Shown here: piece after piece, positions 46,799-58,566 of the stretch
How positions within the stretch are numbered: the stretch's first letter is position 1
Layout: each line of letters begins with the position of its first letter
NCBI GenBank assembly: GCA_037176885.1
Contig: JAWWNJ010000106.1
Span: forward strand, 496,001-560,000
Source of the DNA: Favolaschia claudopus
Taxonomy: Eukaryota; Basidiomycota; Agaricomycetes; Agaricales; Mycenaceae
Direction of reading: 5' to 3'
DNA length: 64,000 bases
Made by a program: the position numbers and the translations under genes
The notes under the pieces: model-generated
Told to the model about the DNA's origin: nothing
The model's database searches: none
Seen by the model: only the letters and a program-made list of their open reading frames with translations

Positions 46799-48878
46799 TC
46801 ATAATAACATGAAATCGTGGCTGCTTAGAACAGCGCTTGTTCGGGGAAAACGGCAGGTGCCCTGTGCATTCCACTCGTCACTCCCGACTCCGTTCCTGAC
46901 AATGAACAGCCCTTTGGGGTCATATTTCTCCTTGATTGACTTGAGCTTGGGGTAATTATGTCCAAAGAACGTCTCCTCCGGGTGCTTCTCGACCTGAGCT
47001 GCCTCGTTGCTGTAGGCGGCCCCTGGGCCGTCATCGCCGGTCATTTCCTGGATGGCAGCGAGCTGTTTATCCGTCCATAGGGTCGCGATGTGGTTCTGCT
47101 CATCGATGGTCGCCCCGTCTGTCCAAGGATTCTCCATGAGGAGCTGGAGGGGGCTTCAGTGAATGCAACTGGCAAAGAGAAAACGAGAACTACGTGAACA
47201 AGTGCCGTCCTCCAGCCGGGATGGACAGCGGAAGAGATGTTGGGGTTGGCAGCGACTTGACCTCCCGCAACGAGATGCCCAAGGATGCTAATGGGAGAGA
47301 ATTAGTGAAATTCATGGCAGTGAGAAACCTGTATTCACTTCAAAGTACCAAGGTCCAAAAGTGTTTTGTACGCGGGGCCAATTTTCGAAACACGATGCTG
47401 GTACGTCTCCTTCGGAATAAGACGCGAGCCGGTGATGAGATCGATTCCAGAGATATCGTCCGCGAAAAAGACGAGGTCGTTTGTATCGGAGGTCACTTGC
47501 ACATTTGATGTCAGCGTGACACCAGAGATCGCCAGCGCCTTCCTTTGAAAAGGCGCAAGGAGCGCCGTGGTCTGCGGGGTTGTTTGGTTGATGGCAATAG
47601 TATAGAGAGTGAGTATGGGGATCGCGGTCAGGTTCGCCTTCTGGAGGAAGAAGTATTGGGAAGAGCGACTCGCTTCGTAGTCGAATATGTGGGAAGCGTG
47701 AAGCTGCATGAGATCGGCTGCGACCTGGTGTGAGGTGGTTCCGTATGTTTGAACAAAAATGGTTGAGTTGAATGTTTCGTAGGTGCGGAAGGTGGCGGAC
47801 ACAATGACGCCCCAGCTTCCGGCACCTCCGCCACGAATAGCCCAGAAGACTATGATTAGGAAATGTCAGTAGACTCCAAGAGGCTTTTGCTTTAAGATGA
47901 ACGCACGGTCAGAGTTGCTTTGCCTGTTGACCGTGAGGAGATGGCCGCTTGCGTCAACGACCTGGAATTCTATCGAGCGTGTTGACATAGTGGGATTGGA
48001 AGGTATCAATCAAGTATCAATCGCGCGACGTACGGATAGCATTATCTGCGGCTAATCCAAACTTGCGCGACAAGATGCTGTGACCTCCTCCCTGGACGTA
48101 CCCACCTGCCACAGCAACAGTGGAAGCGCTACCTACGACGAGGACTTTGCCAGCCGCTTTCGCCAACTGATAGAGGTCTCCGGAGCCTAGACCGGGACCG
48201 ACGGTCACCGCTGATCCCACGTCTATCGAGCCACACTCGAAGTTGTTGACAAAAGTCGCGTTTCTGAAATTCTTCATGCGAATCATGAGCGAGTCCGCAG
48301 CTGTAGAGCGTCCGAGGAAGTCGTGGCCAGAGGATTTGACAACCAGACGGATGCCATGAGCCGCAGCGAACTTGACGGCAGCCTAGAAGAGATTCTGATC
48401 TAGTCTCAATGGTATGCGGGGCGGCGGACCTGGACATCGGCCACTGTTTGGGCCTCGACGGAGTAGAGAGGGACGTTCGATTTCGCGCAGTTGGCGGTAT
48501 TGTTCCGTAAGCAAACCACCCCGACACCGTCATATGCCTAGCGAAAGCTTAGCAATTCTACATTCAGAAATTTGAACGCAGGAAACCCACTTGTTCGTAG
48601 TTGTACGAGTCCATAGCGCCGGGGATGTTTGAAAGCCGAAATCTAGCGCTACTCCATTCTGCATCGGTACAACCACCACGTTGTTGGCACCAAAAGGCCG
48701 AAGGCACAACGGAAACGAGTCGGCCATTGACAGTCGAGTTCAAGGAAGACCACTGAGACTTGCTCACACTTGCGGCGGCGGGCTTGCGGCAAGCACCGGC
48801 CCCCGCCACTGGGCTGAGGAGAAGTGCAGCGAAAAGAAGGGAGGCAACGTGCAGGGCGTTGAATGGGTCGACCCCCAT
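46799..48878 (-). CDS. secreted BBE-type FAD-linked oxidase
   Basis: Berberine-bridge-enzyme-like flavoprotein, usually oxidising carbohydrates or secondary metabolites outside the cell and releasing H2O2. Signal peptide around LLFAALLLSPVAGAGA; PCMH-type FAD domain with VKSSGHDFLGRS (His for covalent FAD), GSASTVAVAGGYVQGGGHSI and VFWAIRGGGAGSWGVIVSAT; C-terminal BBE motif FFGHNYPKLKSIKEKYDPKG followed by LFIVRNGVGSDEW. Several introns; the junction near 47.15-47.19 kb could not be fixed. The C-terminus extends about 20 residues past the usual end. The Cys for the second flavin bond was not seen. Confidence 0.85.
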
Positions 48879-48939
48879 CGTGTTGCCAGTGCTCGTTTTG
48901 CCAGCGAAAGGCCTGTGGGTCCATTACGCTTCAAGTTGC

Positions 48940-48945
48940 TTTATA
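48940..48945 (-). promoter_or_regulatory. TATA box of the BBE gene
   Basis: TATAAA on the minus strand, about 62 bp before the start codon at 48878. Confidence 0.55.
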
Positions 48946-50448
48946 AGTACCTTGGGAAGCCGCGGTAAAGAACATAGCGTCGCGGCGTTGATGTGCGATG
49001 CATTAGGTCACCGGCGATCGGAACCATCCTGTCTTCAACTCTCTTCAACTCCACAACTCCGAGCCTTGAAACGCGGCGCACCCGACGTCGACCGGACGAG
49101 ACCAATAGTTATACTCAGGTGGACAGCGGACAATATACAGTATTATTTGTTGTAGAATTCAAGCCAGATTTACACTCAAAGCTTGTCAGCCTCAAGTCCC
49201 CCATCGAGTATCCTCAAGACTCACTATTCTGGTAATCAGCAGCCAATAACCTACAGAAACGTCCATGAGCTCTTCAGGAATCAGAAGAACAAACGTGCTG
49301 TCTCGGTAACCCAGCCGTTCATACGACATCATGATCCGCCTGACAGCGGAGATTCAAAACGTAGCGCAGAGAGGCATTCAGGCCTTATGCCGGATTTTTT
49401 TTTTGATCCAATGGATCTGACAGATGATGAACGTTCAATGCAGTAATACACGCGGAGCTGTCAAACGGCTCGACGGCACTGGTCGGCATTGCTGATCGGT
49501 ATCAGCCAGTGGTCTCCAGTGAGGCGTAAATGGCTTCTGTTGAGAGCCGTTGAGTTCCACTGGCTTCCATTGGTTTAGGCTCCGCCGTGCGCCATTGGAG
49601 TCCAGTGGCTTCCAGTGGAATCCATTAATTATCATCATTTTTTCTTCTTCAATCCCCCGACAGGGATTGCTAAATTGAAAGGCCTCTCACGACTTCAAGA
49701 TCAATTTGGGTGTTGAAGCTCAGTAGACCCTTCAACCCTTACATTTATAGTGGATATATTGCTCAAAGCCTTCAACCGGTATGTGTAAAGTTGTAAACGA
49801 TATCAATTTGACAGAGTTCACATTGTTGAACAGCACGGGAAACTGAACCAAAAGGTTTGACGGAAGCCATTTAAACGGAAGGTTATTAGCGTAGGTGATC
49901 ACCCAAGCTATCATCAATTCTTCACAGAGAACGGTGTTAAACCAATGTTAAACCATCCGTAATGGTTGAAATGTTTTTGAATTGCCTGCTTTGGGGTTCA
50001 CTAATGTGTACTGAATAATGTTACATGTATGCTCTGAATAATAGCCAATGTAAAAACAGAGAACCTAGACTCACTGGCTGGATTCAAGCCTTTTCTTGGG
50101 CTCGGAACCCACCAATTTCCATTGTGTTGCACTGGAGTTTGCCGTATTGAATGCCGCTGATGATCACTGGAATTCGTTTGCCGGCACCGACTCACATCAT
50201 CAATCAACGGCCGCCAACAGCCAACGGCGGCCACTGGTGGCCGCCAGTGACTTTCCTAGTGATGGGTGTATTACTCGTTCAATGCCTGTAGTGTACGCAC
50301 ACGGACCTCGGAAACACAACAAAAAGTACAGAAATGAGCACAAACACGGGGTACAGACCTCGAAACTACGTACAAACTTGGAGCATAGCACGCAGTTCAC
50401 ATTCTTCAACCACCACCCACGGTATTTTTCGGCGAAAAAAGACTTTAT
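48946..50448. other. intergenic with CCAGTGG-type repeats
   Basis: No intact gene. From about 49490 to 50250 the sequence repeatedly shows CCAGTGG/CCACTGG and GGCTTCCA words, ending in a palindromic GGCCACTGGTGGCCGCCAGT block (about 50230). A similar, more GC-rich tract lies at 56.5-57.5 kb. Confidence 0.45.
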
Positions 50449-50667
50449 AATCGCGCGGACATTGAGGAGAATGTGCCGGCGAGCGTGAAGGAGGGGATCC
50501 GTTTCGTGTATGTCGAAGATGTGAGGGAGGTGCTTCATGAGGTGTTCAAAGGCGAGCCCATTGTGGAACAGTGGCGCAAGACGCTTCCTGTAGTTGAGCG
50601 TGAGGGTATAACATCGCCCGTCGACTCAGAGTCAGTAAGCAGCCCATCTAACTCAAACGGAAACTAA
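50449..50667 (+). pseudogene. C-terminal fragment of a Lon-type protease
   Basis: From an AAT codon with no start, the frame reads NRADIEENVPASVKEGIRFV, then YVEDVREVLHEVFKGEP and QWRKTLPV, then a short Ser-rich end and a stop. This resembles the last helices of mitochondrial Lon (Pim1) as I recall them. The ATPase and protease parts are missing upstream, so it is a truncated relic, or the end of a gene broken by rearrangement. Confidence 0.5.
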
Positions 50668-50873
50668 TTTAGAATTTAATATCTGGCAAAACACTGTATT
50701 CAATGTACATTTGCATATTGTATCGCTATCTCTTCGTCAAGCTTTTGTTGAATGGTCGGAGTTCGCACTTGGATGGGGAGGCCCAACACTTACGCACTTG
50801 TGAACAATTCAAAGTCACGATTCAAGTCTGTACACGGTAAGTACTTACACGCGAGTAGATACAATCGTCAAGG

Positions 50874-53253
50874 TCAGTTGAAGGTGATCATGACAACCTG
50901 CGTGGCGGGAATGTCGAGACCAACAGAAACAGCGCCTGTTTCTGAAGTTACGGTCCCTCCAACACGCGCATCGCTTGTCTCGTACGTCTGACCGCCCCAT
51001 GTCAGACCAGAAGTATCGTCCGCATGCCTGTGAAAAGACGTCAATCTTGACAGCGATGAAAATGACCGTTTTGTACCCAATAACCAAGCGCTTGATGGAG
51101 AATGAGGTCGGTTTAGTAACAGTGCCACTGAATGACAGGTCTAGGTGAGTGCTCGTTCTACTCGTCGCGCCGCTGAGGAAGGCAAGAGAATTGATGAAGA
51201 CGGCCCTCTTTAACGAGCCCCTCTCGTAGAAGGCATAGCCTGAGATCCTGTGTGCTTTTTAGCGCTGAAGGGCTGCTCTGCCAGTGCTCTTGAAGACCGA
51301 CCTTGGGTCGTTGATGCTAAGTTCGTGAACCTGAGTCTTGTCGCTGTCACCAATGGCCTCGGCTGCGATAATGGCTGCTCATTCGTATGGATATGACCAT
51401 TCAAGTCCGAAAAGTATTAAATCGGGCATACCGGCGTAATATTGCGGTTGAACGTGTGGTTTCAATGGCGTCGCAAGTGGTGAACCATCCAAAGTCGACC
51501 GGGCAAGTGTTACGGGTTGTATCTACTCGGGGAGTAAGAAATGCGCTGTAATGACCCAAGGCGGATTGTCTCGCGAACCAGATTATACTTGAATCCAATC
51601 CCGTCGTGGAAGAACACCTTCGATATTCCGAGTTGCGTTGCGAACAATGCATAGTCGAGCTTGAATATATGTGCATTGAGTGGAAATTTGTATTGTTTGG
51701 GACTACTCACCGTCCAGAGGGCCGCGCCTGCTGCGTTCGAAACTCCGGGAGCTCCCTGTCCACGTTTTCGTTATTCAGTGAGAAACAAATAAATCGGAAG
51801 CGGATAATCACGTGACCTGTTGCACAAGAAACTGTTTTTAGTGTTGTCCTTGAACAAATTACGGATGACATACATGAATAACTGTTTGTTTCGCCGAGCA
51901 CATAGTCGAGACCCATATCTTGCGATGCCTCGATATCTGGCGTGTAAATGGTCAAGTTCGACCGTATAGTGGCTTTCGTCATTAGATCCTGGAGAAGACC
52001 TCCGCTTCCAACGCAGAATGAGCCTCTGGCGGTACGGTGAGAAATCAGAAAATTTGGTGCTTTCAGAACGTGGGCTACGAACGAGTAATGGTGTTGAGAG
52101 ATGGTGGCGATGAAACTGCCCGGTTCTGAGCTAAGGATGTGATTGGCAAATATACCCTGAGGGGAGAAGTCTGTTGATGAATGAGACGATTCAGCGAAGG
52201 ATCCAGCCCAGATCCTCGTGTCAGACCCAGCGAGATTAGCTGTTCGTGACATGTTTGTTGCCAATGTGATCCACCTGCGCGAGTCAAAAACAACACTCAT
52301 CGAATGAAGGAATATATATATACTCGGAAGTGTATTGAGAGACACTATAACTTGAAGGGCGCAAGCCCTTAAGTTTGTATAAATCGGGTTCGTTTCCGAG
52401 TCTGGATTGTATTTCAGACAGTAAAACAGGAAGAGCGACGTATAAATTACTCCAAGAAATCGAGAGTGATACCTGCATTTGCCAGCGCGGGAGAAGCGAA
52501 AGCATCGATGATGGCTTTAGTCTCAAGGAAAACAGCCTGTGTATTGTTCAGTGTGTATGCGCAGTGCGTAAGCTGGTTATAACCGTTAAATTGTTGCCTG
52601 TAGATGCGGAGTCAGGCCATTGATAGCAGGAACGTGAGAAGGGGAACCTCCGAGGTTCACACCCCATGTTACTCCGGTGCCTAAGAAGCATTAAGAAGCG
52701 GAGCTCAACCAGGATTATCTTCAATTACCGGCTGGCAAGAATTGAGCACCCTTCCGACTGTTTAGCATGGCTCTTCCTATATAAATCAACCCACTTGATA
52801 GAATCCAGGGCCGGCGACAATGCTGGTGGCTTCGGGATAAGGAAAAGTCGTGGTCGGCGGGGGGAAGAGCTGTTGCACAAATTGTACGTTTGGGTTGAAG
52901 TTTGTGTGGTCCTCAGAATTTGCACCTGGGGGCGATTTAGTCCATCCAGTATGCCTGGAGCGAAATGCCATACCAATTCTGATCGTGGGGTCCGCTCCAG
53001 TCAACGCAACCAAATTGTCGAGCGCATTGAAGAAAAATGAATTGCGAGTGACATTGCCGACCCATTCAAGCCAACCTGAGGTCCATCTAAAAGACTGCTA
53101 ACGGAAATTCACGCATGACTCACGATCTTGTTCAATGGAAAGCGAGAAGAGATTTCCATCCACAGGAGGAACTGAGTTTCCAGCAGACAGAGGAATAGAC
53201 ACTGAAACTGCAGACACAAGAGGAAAGATGGGAGCGACCAAGAAAGCACGCAT
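50874..53253 (-). CDS. secreted GH79-type glycoside hydrolase
   Basis: Related to fungal beta-glucuronidases of family GH79, which act on glucuronic acid of arabinogalactans. Signal peptide MRAFLVAPIFPLVSAVSVS; N-terminal FSLSIEQD and WLEWVGNVTRNSFFFNALDN; acid/base region GNEPDLYKLKG (near 52390); LATNMSRTANLAGSDTRIWA; ISQHHYSF; nucleophile region LGETNSYSCHGAPGVSNAAG (near 51720-51890), then LDYALFATQLGISKVFFHDG; C-terminal beta domain ending LDIPATQVVMITFN. Many introns; I did not fix every junction. Both catalytic Glu residues are present, so it is probably active. Confidence 0.83.
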
Positions 53254-53287
53254 GACTGTGGGCGGAAGAACCGACGGCTCATATCGC

Positions 53288-53295
53288 TTTATATA
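53288..53295 (-). promoter_or_regulatory. TATA box of the GH79 gene
   Basis: TATATAAA on the minus strand, 35 bp before the start codon at 53253. Confidence 0.65.
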
Positions 53296-53387
53296 CTGCT
53301 AAGAGCCGCATATGGATTCATCGCCGCAGCACAGAAAATTCCCGCCTTTTGTCAGCATTTTTTGCGTAAGCACTTTTCTTGCGTTCA

Positions 53388-53550
53388 TAATCTTTCTTGT
53401 GTCATTCAACCGGAACCTGTTTGCTCAGTGTTTGCTCTGAGTCTTGCCAGGTCTTGCCAAGAGTCTTGCAGGGCTTGCGTAATCTTTCTTGTGTCATTCA
53501 ACCGGAACCTGTTTGCTCTGAGTCTTGCCAAGAGTAAGAGTCTTGCAGGT
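53388..53550 (+). repeat. tandem duplication of about 92 bp
   Basis: The block starting TAATCTTTCTTGTGTCATTC at about 53389 recurs at about 53480, followed both times by AACCGGAACCTGTTTGCTC; inside are smaller AGTCTTGCCA/AGTCTTGCAG repeats. Just upstream of the GH79 promoter. Confidence 0.65.
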
Positions 53551-55501
53551 AGTCTCAGGTAAGTAGTCTGTATTCTCGTATTTTACCGCGGGGGTGATGC
53601 AGTGGTGATGCACGGAGGTGAGCATAATGCCGTAATGTACGGATTGGGAAATAGTTCCCACTCACCCGCCGACTTCACCTATCTCTCACCTCTCAACCTC
53701 CACTTCAATGCACTCGCCTCCACGCCTCAATCCCGTCGTTTCCTCGGTCGTCGAAAACACCGCCGCCACGTCGCCTCCTCACTTCCGACATCGTAGTCGA
53801 CGTTAACCCCCGCCGTCTCTCTCTCCCCCTCGCTTCCCAACCACCTCCGCCATTGACCGACGCATCGGCAGCAACGACGAACGTGCGCCGCTTGCTCTTT
53901 TCTTTAATACCCATGCTAACGTCATTTTTTTTAACCCAGTCACCTCGCCCTTCCTCCACCTACTCTTCCCACTGCACCACCCCGCTCTCGGCTCCACCAC
54001 ATCGCCCACTCGCCGCGCCGCCGGCGCCGACGTATAGGTACATACACGGGTAAATAGGAATTGAGGTGTGTCCACCCTTCCTTCTCCTTCCCGCACCCTC
54101 ACTGACAACACCCACACATTCTCTAGCGCAGCCTTTCCCCATCGACCCGTATCCCCGCCGCCGCCGCCGCCATTCCGCCGCACGGACCTCGACCCCGTTC
54201 CGTTCTGCCCGCCGTCTCCCCGCTCTCTCACCGCCCTCCAGCACCCAATTCAAACAACCCACGCCACTCGATGACGCTTCCGCCGCCAACACCAAGACCA
54301 AGACCCTCGTCGACACCACCCTCGGCATTGCCTTCTCGCCGACACGTGCGCTAATTCAAATTTAAAGCTTACTTATGTGGGGTCAATTCAGATTCAGCGC
54401 CGTCTTGCTCCTCCCCGGCGGGACGGCTTCAGCGTAGGGTAAGGTTTCAGTTATAACGAATTAGGTCGAAACTTACCTGCTCTGGTCAGTTAACGCGCCG
54501 TCGGCGCCGAGTTCTCCGCGACTCGTTTGACTGTAAGGGCGGAACTGCGCAAGGTGAGTCTTTTTTTTGTTCGAATCGATGAAACCCAAGACTTACATAA
54601 TGATGCCTTGAATCCTCAGACGCAAACCCCGCGCCTGCGGCGCCTGAATTCGTCTGAACGCGATCTCGGGACTGTGAGATGGAGTTAGGATGCAAATTTC
54701 GAGGTAATTATATCAGTACACGCGCCTTTGTTTTGTAATTACCTTGAAATAAACCAAAGTTTTGTACTGAGTAAAATGGAAGATGGCGCGAGTTTGCGTC
54801 TGAACGAAAGAGAGTGAGTGAATGAACGAGAACGGATAAGCTTACCATTAAAGCTGAATACTTGAATCTTGCGCCGACTCGGAGTTGAAGTTGAGCAAGG
54901 CCTCGAGTCTCGACTCGTCGAACTCGTGAGGTCAAGCATTTGAAAAGAAGACTCACCTTGAGCTTAAAGCACTTGAAACCAAGTTCAGGCAAAACTAAAC
55001 TAAACAAACTGAAACTCACCGAATTCCTCAACACAATGCATCGCACTCAAACCCGGTTATGGATCTACTCGGTGGGCGGCAACTCAAACGAAAGGAACCT
55101 GGAATACAGAATTTTGCACTCACCAGACTCGCAAGTAGGATTGAACTCGACTGTACGGAACAAGTCAGCAAAATATTGAAATAAAGGAATGTTGAATTTG
55201 AATCGCTTGCTGCGCTAACCAGTCGATAGGTCCATCTCTTTGCATAATCAAGAATCAAGTCAGTCTGTAAGGGATTGGATGAAATGCAATAGATGAACTC
55301 ACTTGAATGCCGCCTCTGCACATCCTGTTGCCATTGGTAAGCTTCTCATTCTCCTTCTCTTGACGATACGTAGCGATACGTCCATGTCCGCATCGAAATC
55401 AGTGTCTAACATTAGTTCTTCTCATATGATACCGCGCCCACACCACCGATACTCAGAAGACGACGATGCTTGAATCAGCTTGATTCGTGTTCCGTAAATT
55501 A
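53551..55501. other. intergenic; minus-strand splice-like ladder
   Basis: 53.6-54.4 kb is C/T-rich with a CCG run (about 54151-54175) and no convincing gene. At 54.47-55.32 kb the minus strand shows consensus donors (complements of ACTCAC/CTTACC near 54474, 54594, 54841, 54954, 55014, 55121, 55298) with matching acceptors. The implied exons are 15-80 nt; translations such as DLILDYAKRW are not recognisable. Possibly a non-coding spliced RNA or a decayed gene. Confidence 0.35.
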
Positions 55502-55960
55502 CTGATTTCGCAATGCCCGGGTGATTGGAAAGTGTGGACGACATCGAGGAACACGGTGATGGTGCGGACATAGACCTCAAGTTCCCCGAGATCGACATGG
55601 CCGACCAGAAATTGTTTGAAAGCGAGGAACAACTTGAAGACGGGGACGACGGATTCGTTAGATTTCTCTGCTTGTGGGTCGTGCTGTCCTCTACTTTCAT
55701 TCGGTCGCTGACGGTGGTTGAAGGAATCCGCACGTTGTTGACGACAAACTCTGGACTGAATATTATTATATATAATATTCAGCCGAGCTGATAACGAGTT
55801 CAAAAGCCAGAACCCGAATGATTCTGCCGGATAAAAAGAGGCTACCCAATCTTGTTGGTCGAGATATTATCTTGTCGGCGTTTCAGTGGAAGACGGGATG
55901 ATATTTCGAGTCGGGAAAGGTGAAGGTCAATTTGTATCAGAAGTGTTTGCGGGCGGTTGA
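55502..55960 (+). pseudogene. truncated, decayed copy of the Arf-like gene 3' end
   Basis: Nearly identical to 46240-46690, including the intron between exons 5 and 6, so it arose by DNA duplication and not from an mRNA. Damage: small indels in the exon near 55530, a 20-bp AT insertion at about 55763-55783, and a changed end. The GTPase-fold part is absent. Not expected to make a protein. Confidence 0.85.
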
Positions 55961-58566
55961 GTAGTACGAACGCTGTAGGATTCGATGTGAATGAACGACA
56001 TAGTTGAAGTGTTGAACCATGAAGTTGGATGAGCATCGTGCGTTTCAACAGTGACGGAGGATTAACGTTGATCGACTTGAATGCTGGGGACCATATCTGT
56101 CCCTGAAGCAACGGGAAGGGGCGATTTTGCCTAGTTCTTTCTTCAGGAGGTATGAAGTATCACCCAGACACGCAGGCCTACGAGTCTTTGTATCCGAGTG
56201 GTTGGGACCCTGGGTGTTGGATGACGAAATGAGGAGACCCGAGTCAATGGATGCAGTAAGGAGTCCGTTTATTTCGGTGGCGAATGTTGCGCGACGACGA
56301 GACGAAATTCATGGAAAGCTTCGTCGCTGGAAGACCTTGATCCATCCATAGCTATGATAGTTCGTGCTTGAATATACTCGGAGCTTTTCTTTCCTCTTTC
56401 CCAAGTCGTAGTCAATGATGCCAAGCTGTTAGGAGTTACGGGGGAGAGTATCGGACACGGGTCGAGCGGACAACGACGCCGGGTAACTAGATGAGTCTAA
56501 GATTAATACGCCCGGAAAACCCGAGGTCAGCCGGGCCGCCACCCGCCACCGATTGACGCCGGTCACCAGCATCACATCCATCAGTTGCCAACAATTACCT
56601 TTTGTAGGCATGAAGTTCAGCGCACACCGCCGACTACCGCTGGACCTCGTTGGTTGTTGCACAAGTGAGGGCCAACGGCGGCCGCTGGTCTCCACCAGAT
56701 AGTATCATAAAAGCTTATCGGGTATGTGGGGCAAAACTGCCGGTCTTCATTGGTTTTCTATGCAAACAAATCCAGCGGCCGCCGCCGGACTTCGCTGGAC
56801 TTCACCTAAAATTGGAGTCTGTTCCTATGTCACAAATCTGCTAGTAAAACTCTCAGTATATACTTGACTATGACATTTAGTGCCAGAGATACAAAACATC
56901 TAGAACTTCAATGCAAGTTACTTCATATACTCAAGTGAGTTACATCAGTGGCACGAAAAAACCGGCGGCAGCCAGCGGTCTTTGCTCAAGTAGCTGAGCC
57001 AGCGGAAGCCGGCGGACTTCAACCAACTACAAAGCCAGCAGCTCCCGGCGGTGTCCGCCAGTCTCTGCCCTCATATTTGTTTATACTTTGCCAGTGAGCA
57101 ACAGTAGAGTAGTACTACTAGTAGAATAGTGACCATTGAATCCGCCTGTTCAGACATATTTATGGCGTGAAAGCGATGTTGTAGAATCCACATTGATTTT
57201 TTGTTTTGGTGAGAGGAACACAATTGCCATTTCAGCGAATTCCCGGTCGCTTACCTTTATGCCTGAGGGGTGAATAACACTTAGAAACATGTCTTTGAAC
57301 GAGCAAACACATTTGCAAATTTTGCTTGACGTATCAAAGCCGGAAAACACTGAAAAGAGGTACAATGCGGAATACCAGCAAGAGCCAGCGAATGCCGGCA
57401 ACGATGGATGGACTGCCGGATTGTTCGCCGGAGCTCATTATCTAAGCTTGGTAATCGTCGATATCCCTCGGCTGCCGCCAGCCAGCGAAAACCGCCGCGG
57501 CCGCCGCTGACCGTGCCCTATGCGGGCATATAACTCTCTAAGATGACCGTTGGCACATGCATTGTATTAATGTTCGAGGAGCGCCAAATGGGACGACCCG
57601 GAGACGAGGTTGGGCGGGAAATGTGAAGCCTGAGGCTGAGCGCGGTGGGATCCCGAAGTGATATAGATTCCAAGTGCGTATTTCGGATTCAAATTCAGAA
57701 TTTGGATGCCAAATGGAAGCTTGAAAACGTTTGGGGAACGCAAGGATGACTCGGAGAATATTCGAACCGAGCGTTGTTGAAGATACGGAAATGCGTATGA
57801 TAAACCAACAACAAGTTGCGCAACGCGATTGTGGAGTCAACAAGGTATCCATCAAGATGATCATCGATCAACGCCAAACAAATGCCAACGCCGCTGTTGG
57901 TGTTTCACGTCTCCCACTGTCGCCGACATTGCGCCGACAACTTGACCAAAACTTGACGCAGTACGACGCTCATCTCAATCTGACATGGCGCAGCGTTCAT
58001 GGGTCTGCATCTTCTGCCGAAACTCTTCGCCTACATCTGGAATTTTTCCTACTTTCAAATATCGAACTCAAACCTCTGGAGTTCAGAATTCTGCAAAGCG
58101 GTTTCCCTCACCATCTGCTCAGGGGTTCTGTGGCCCCGTATGGTAGTATTGACTTGCGTGCGGCTATCAATCGTGAGCGCAGCTCATGAGAGCTCATGAG
58201 GATCCCGTTCTTGGATGGGGAAGGCAACGCCGCAACGGTTGGATCTCTACTCAGGCTGTCATCTCTACGCATTTTGGTGGTAAGGGGAATCAGGGGAAAC
58301 CGAACAGGCGACTGGATCAACCGTCTTGGCTTGGCGTTTGGACCGTACTTTTCGCGGTCCCAAAGTACTGGTCCACTGCGTCACGGAGACATATGTAGGG
58401 GCGCTGTCCGAGGTGAACCCCGAGACGCCGTCGCTCTTCCTCTCGCCCACTCTTCGTTCGTTCTTCTACCTGCCGGTCGGGTCCCTTTGCCAGTCCGCTG
58501 TCCACTCTTTCCCCCAGGGGTCTTTTATCTGTACTCTAGCTTTGCATTCGTTCTTACTATCTTGCG
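55961..58566. other. intergenic with GC-rich CCAGCGG/CCGGCGG tract
   Basis: Between about 56510 and 57510 clusters of CCAGCGG, CCGGCGG and GCGGCCGC words recur every 50-200 bp in otherwise AT-richer DNA. No coherent frame: 56127-56351 and 58196-58759 show no domain. The last 300 bp are CT-rich and form the noxB promoter. Confidence 0.45.
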
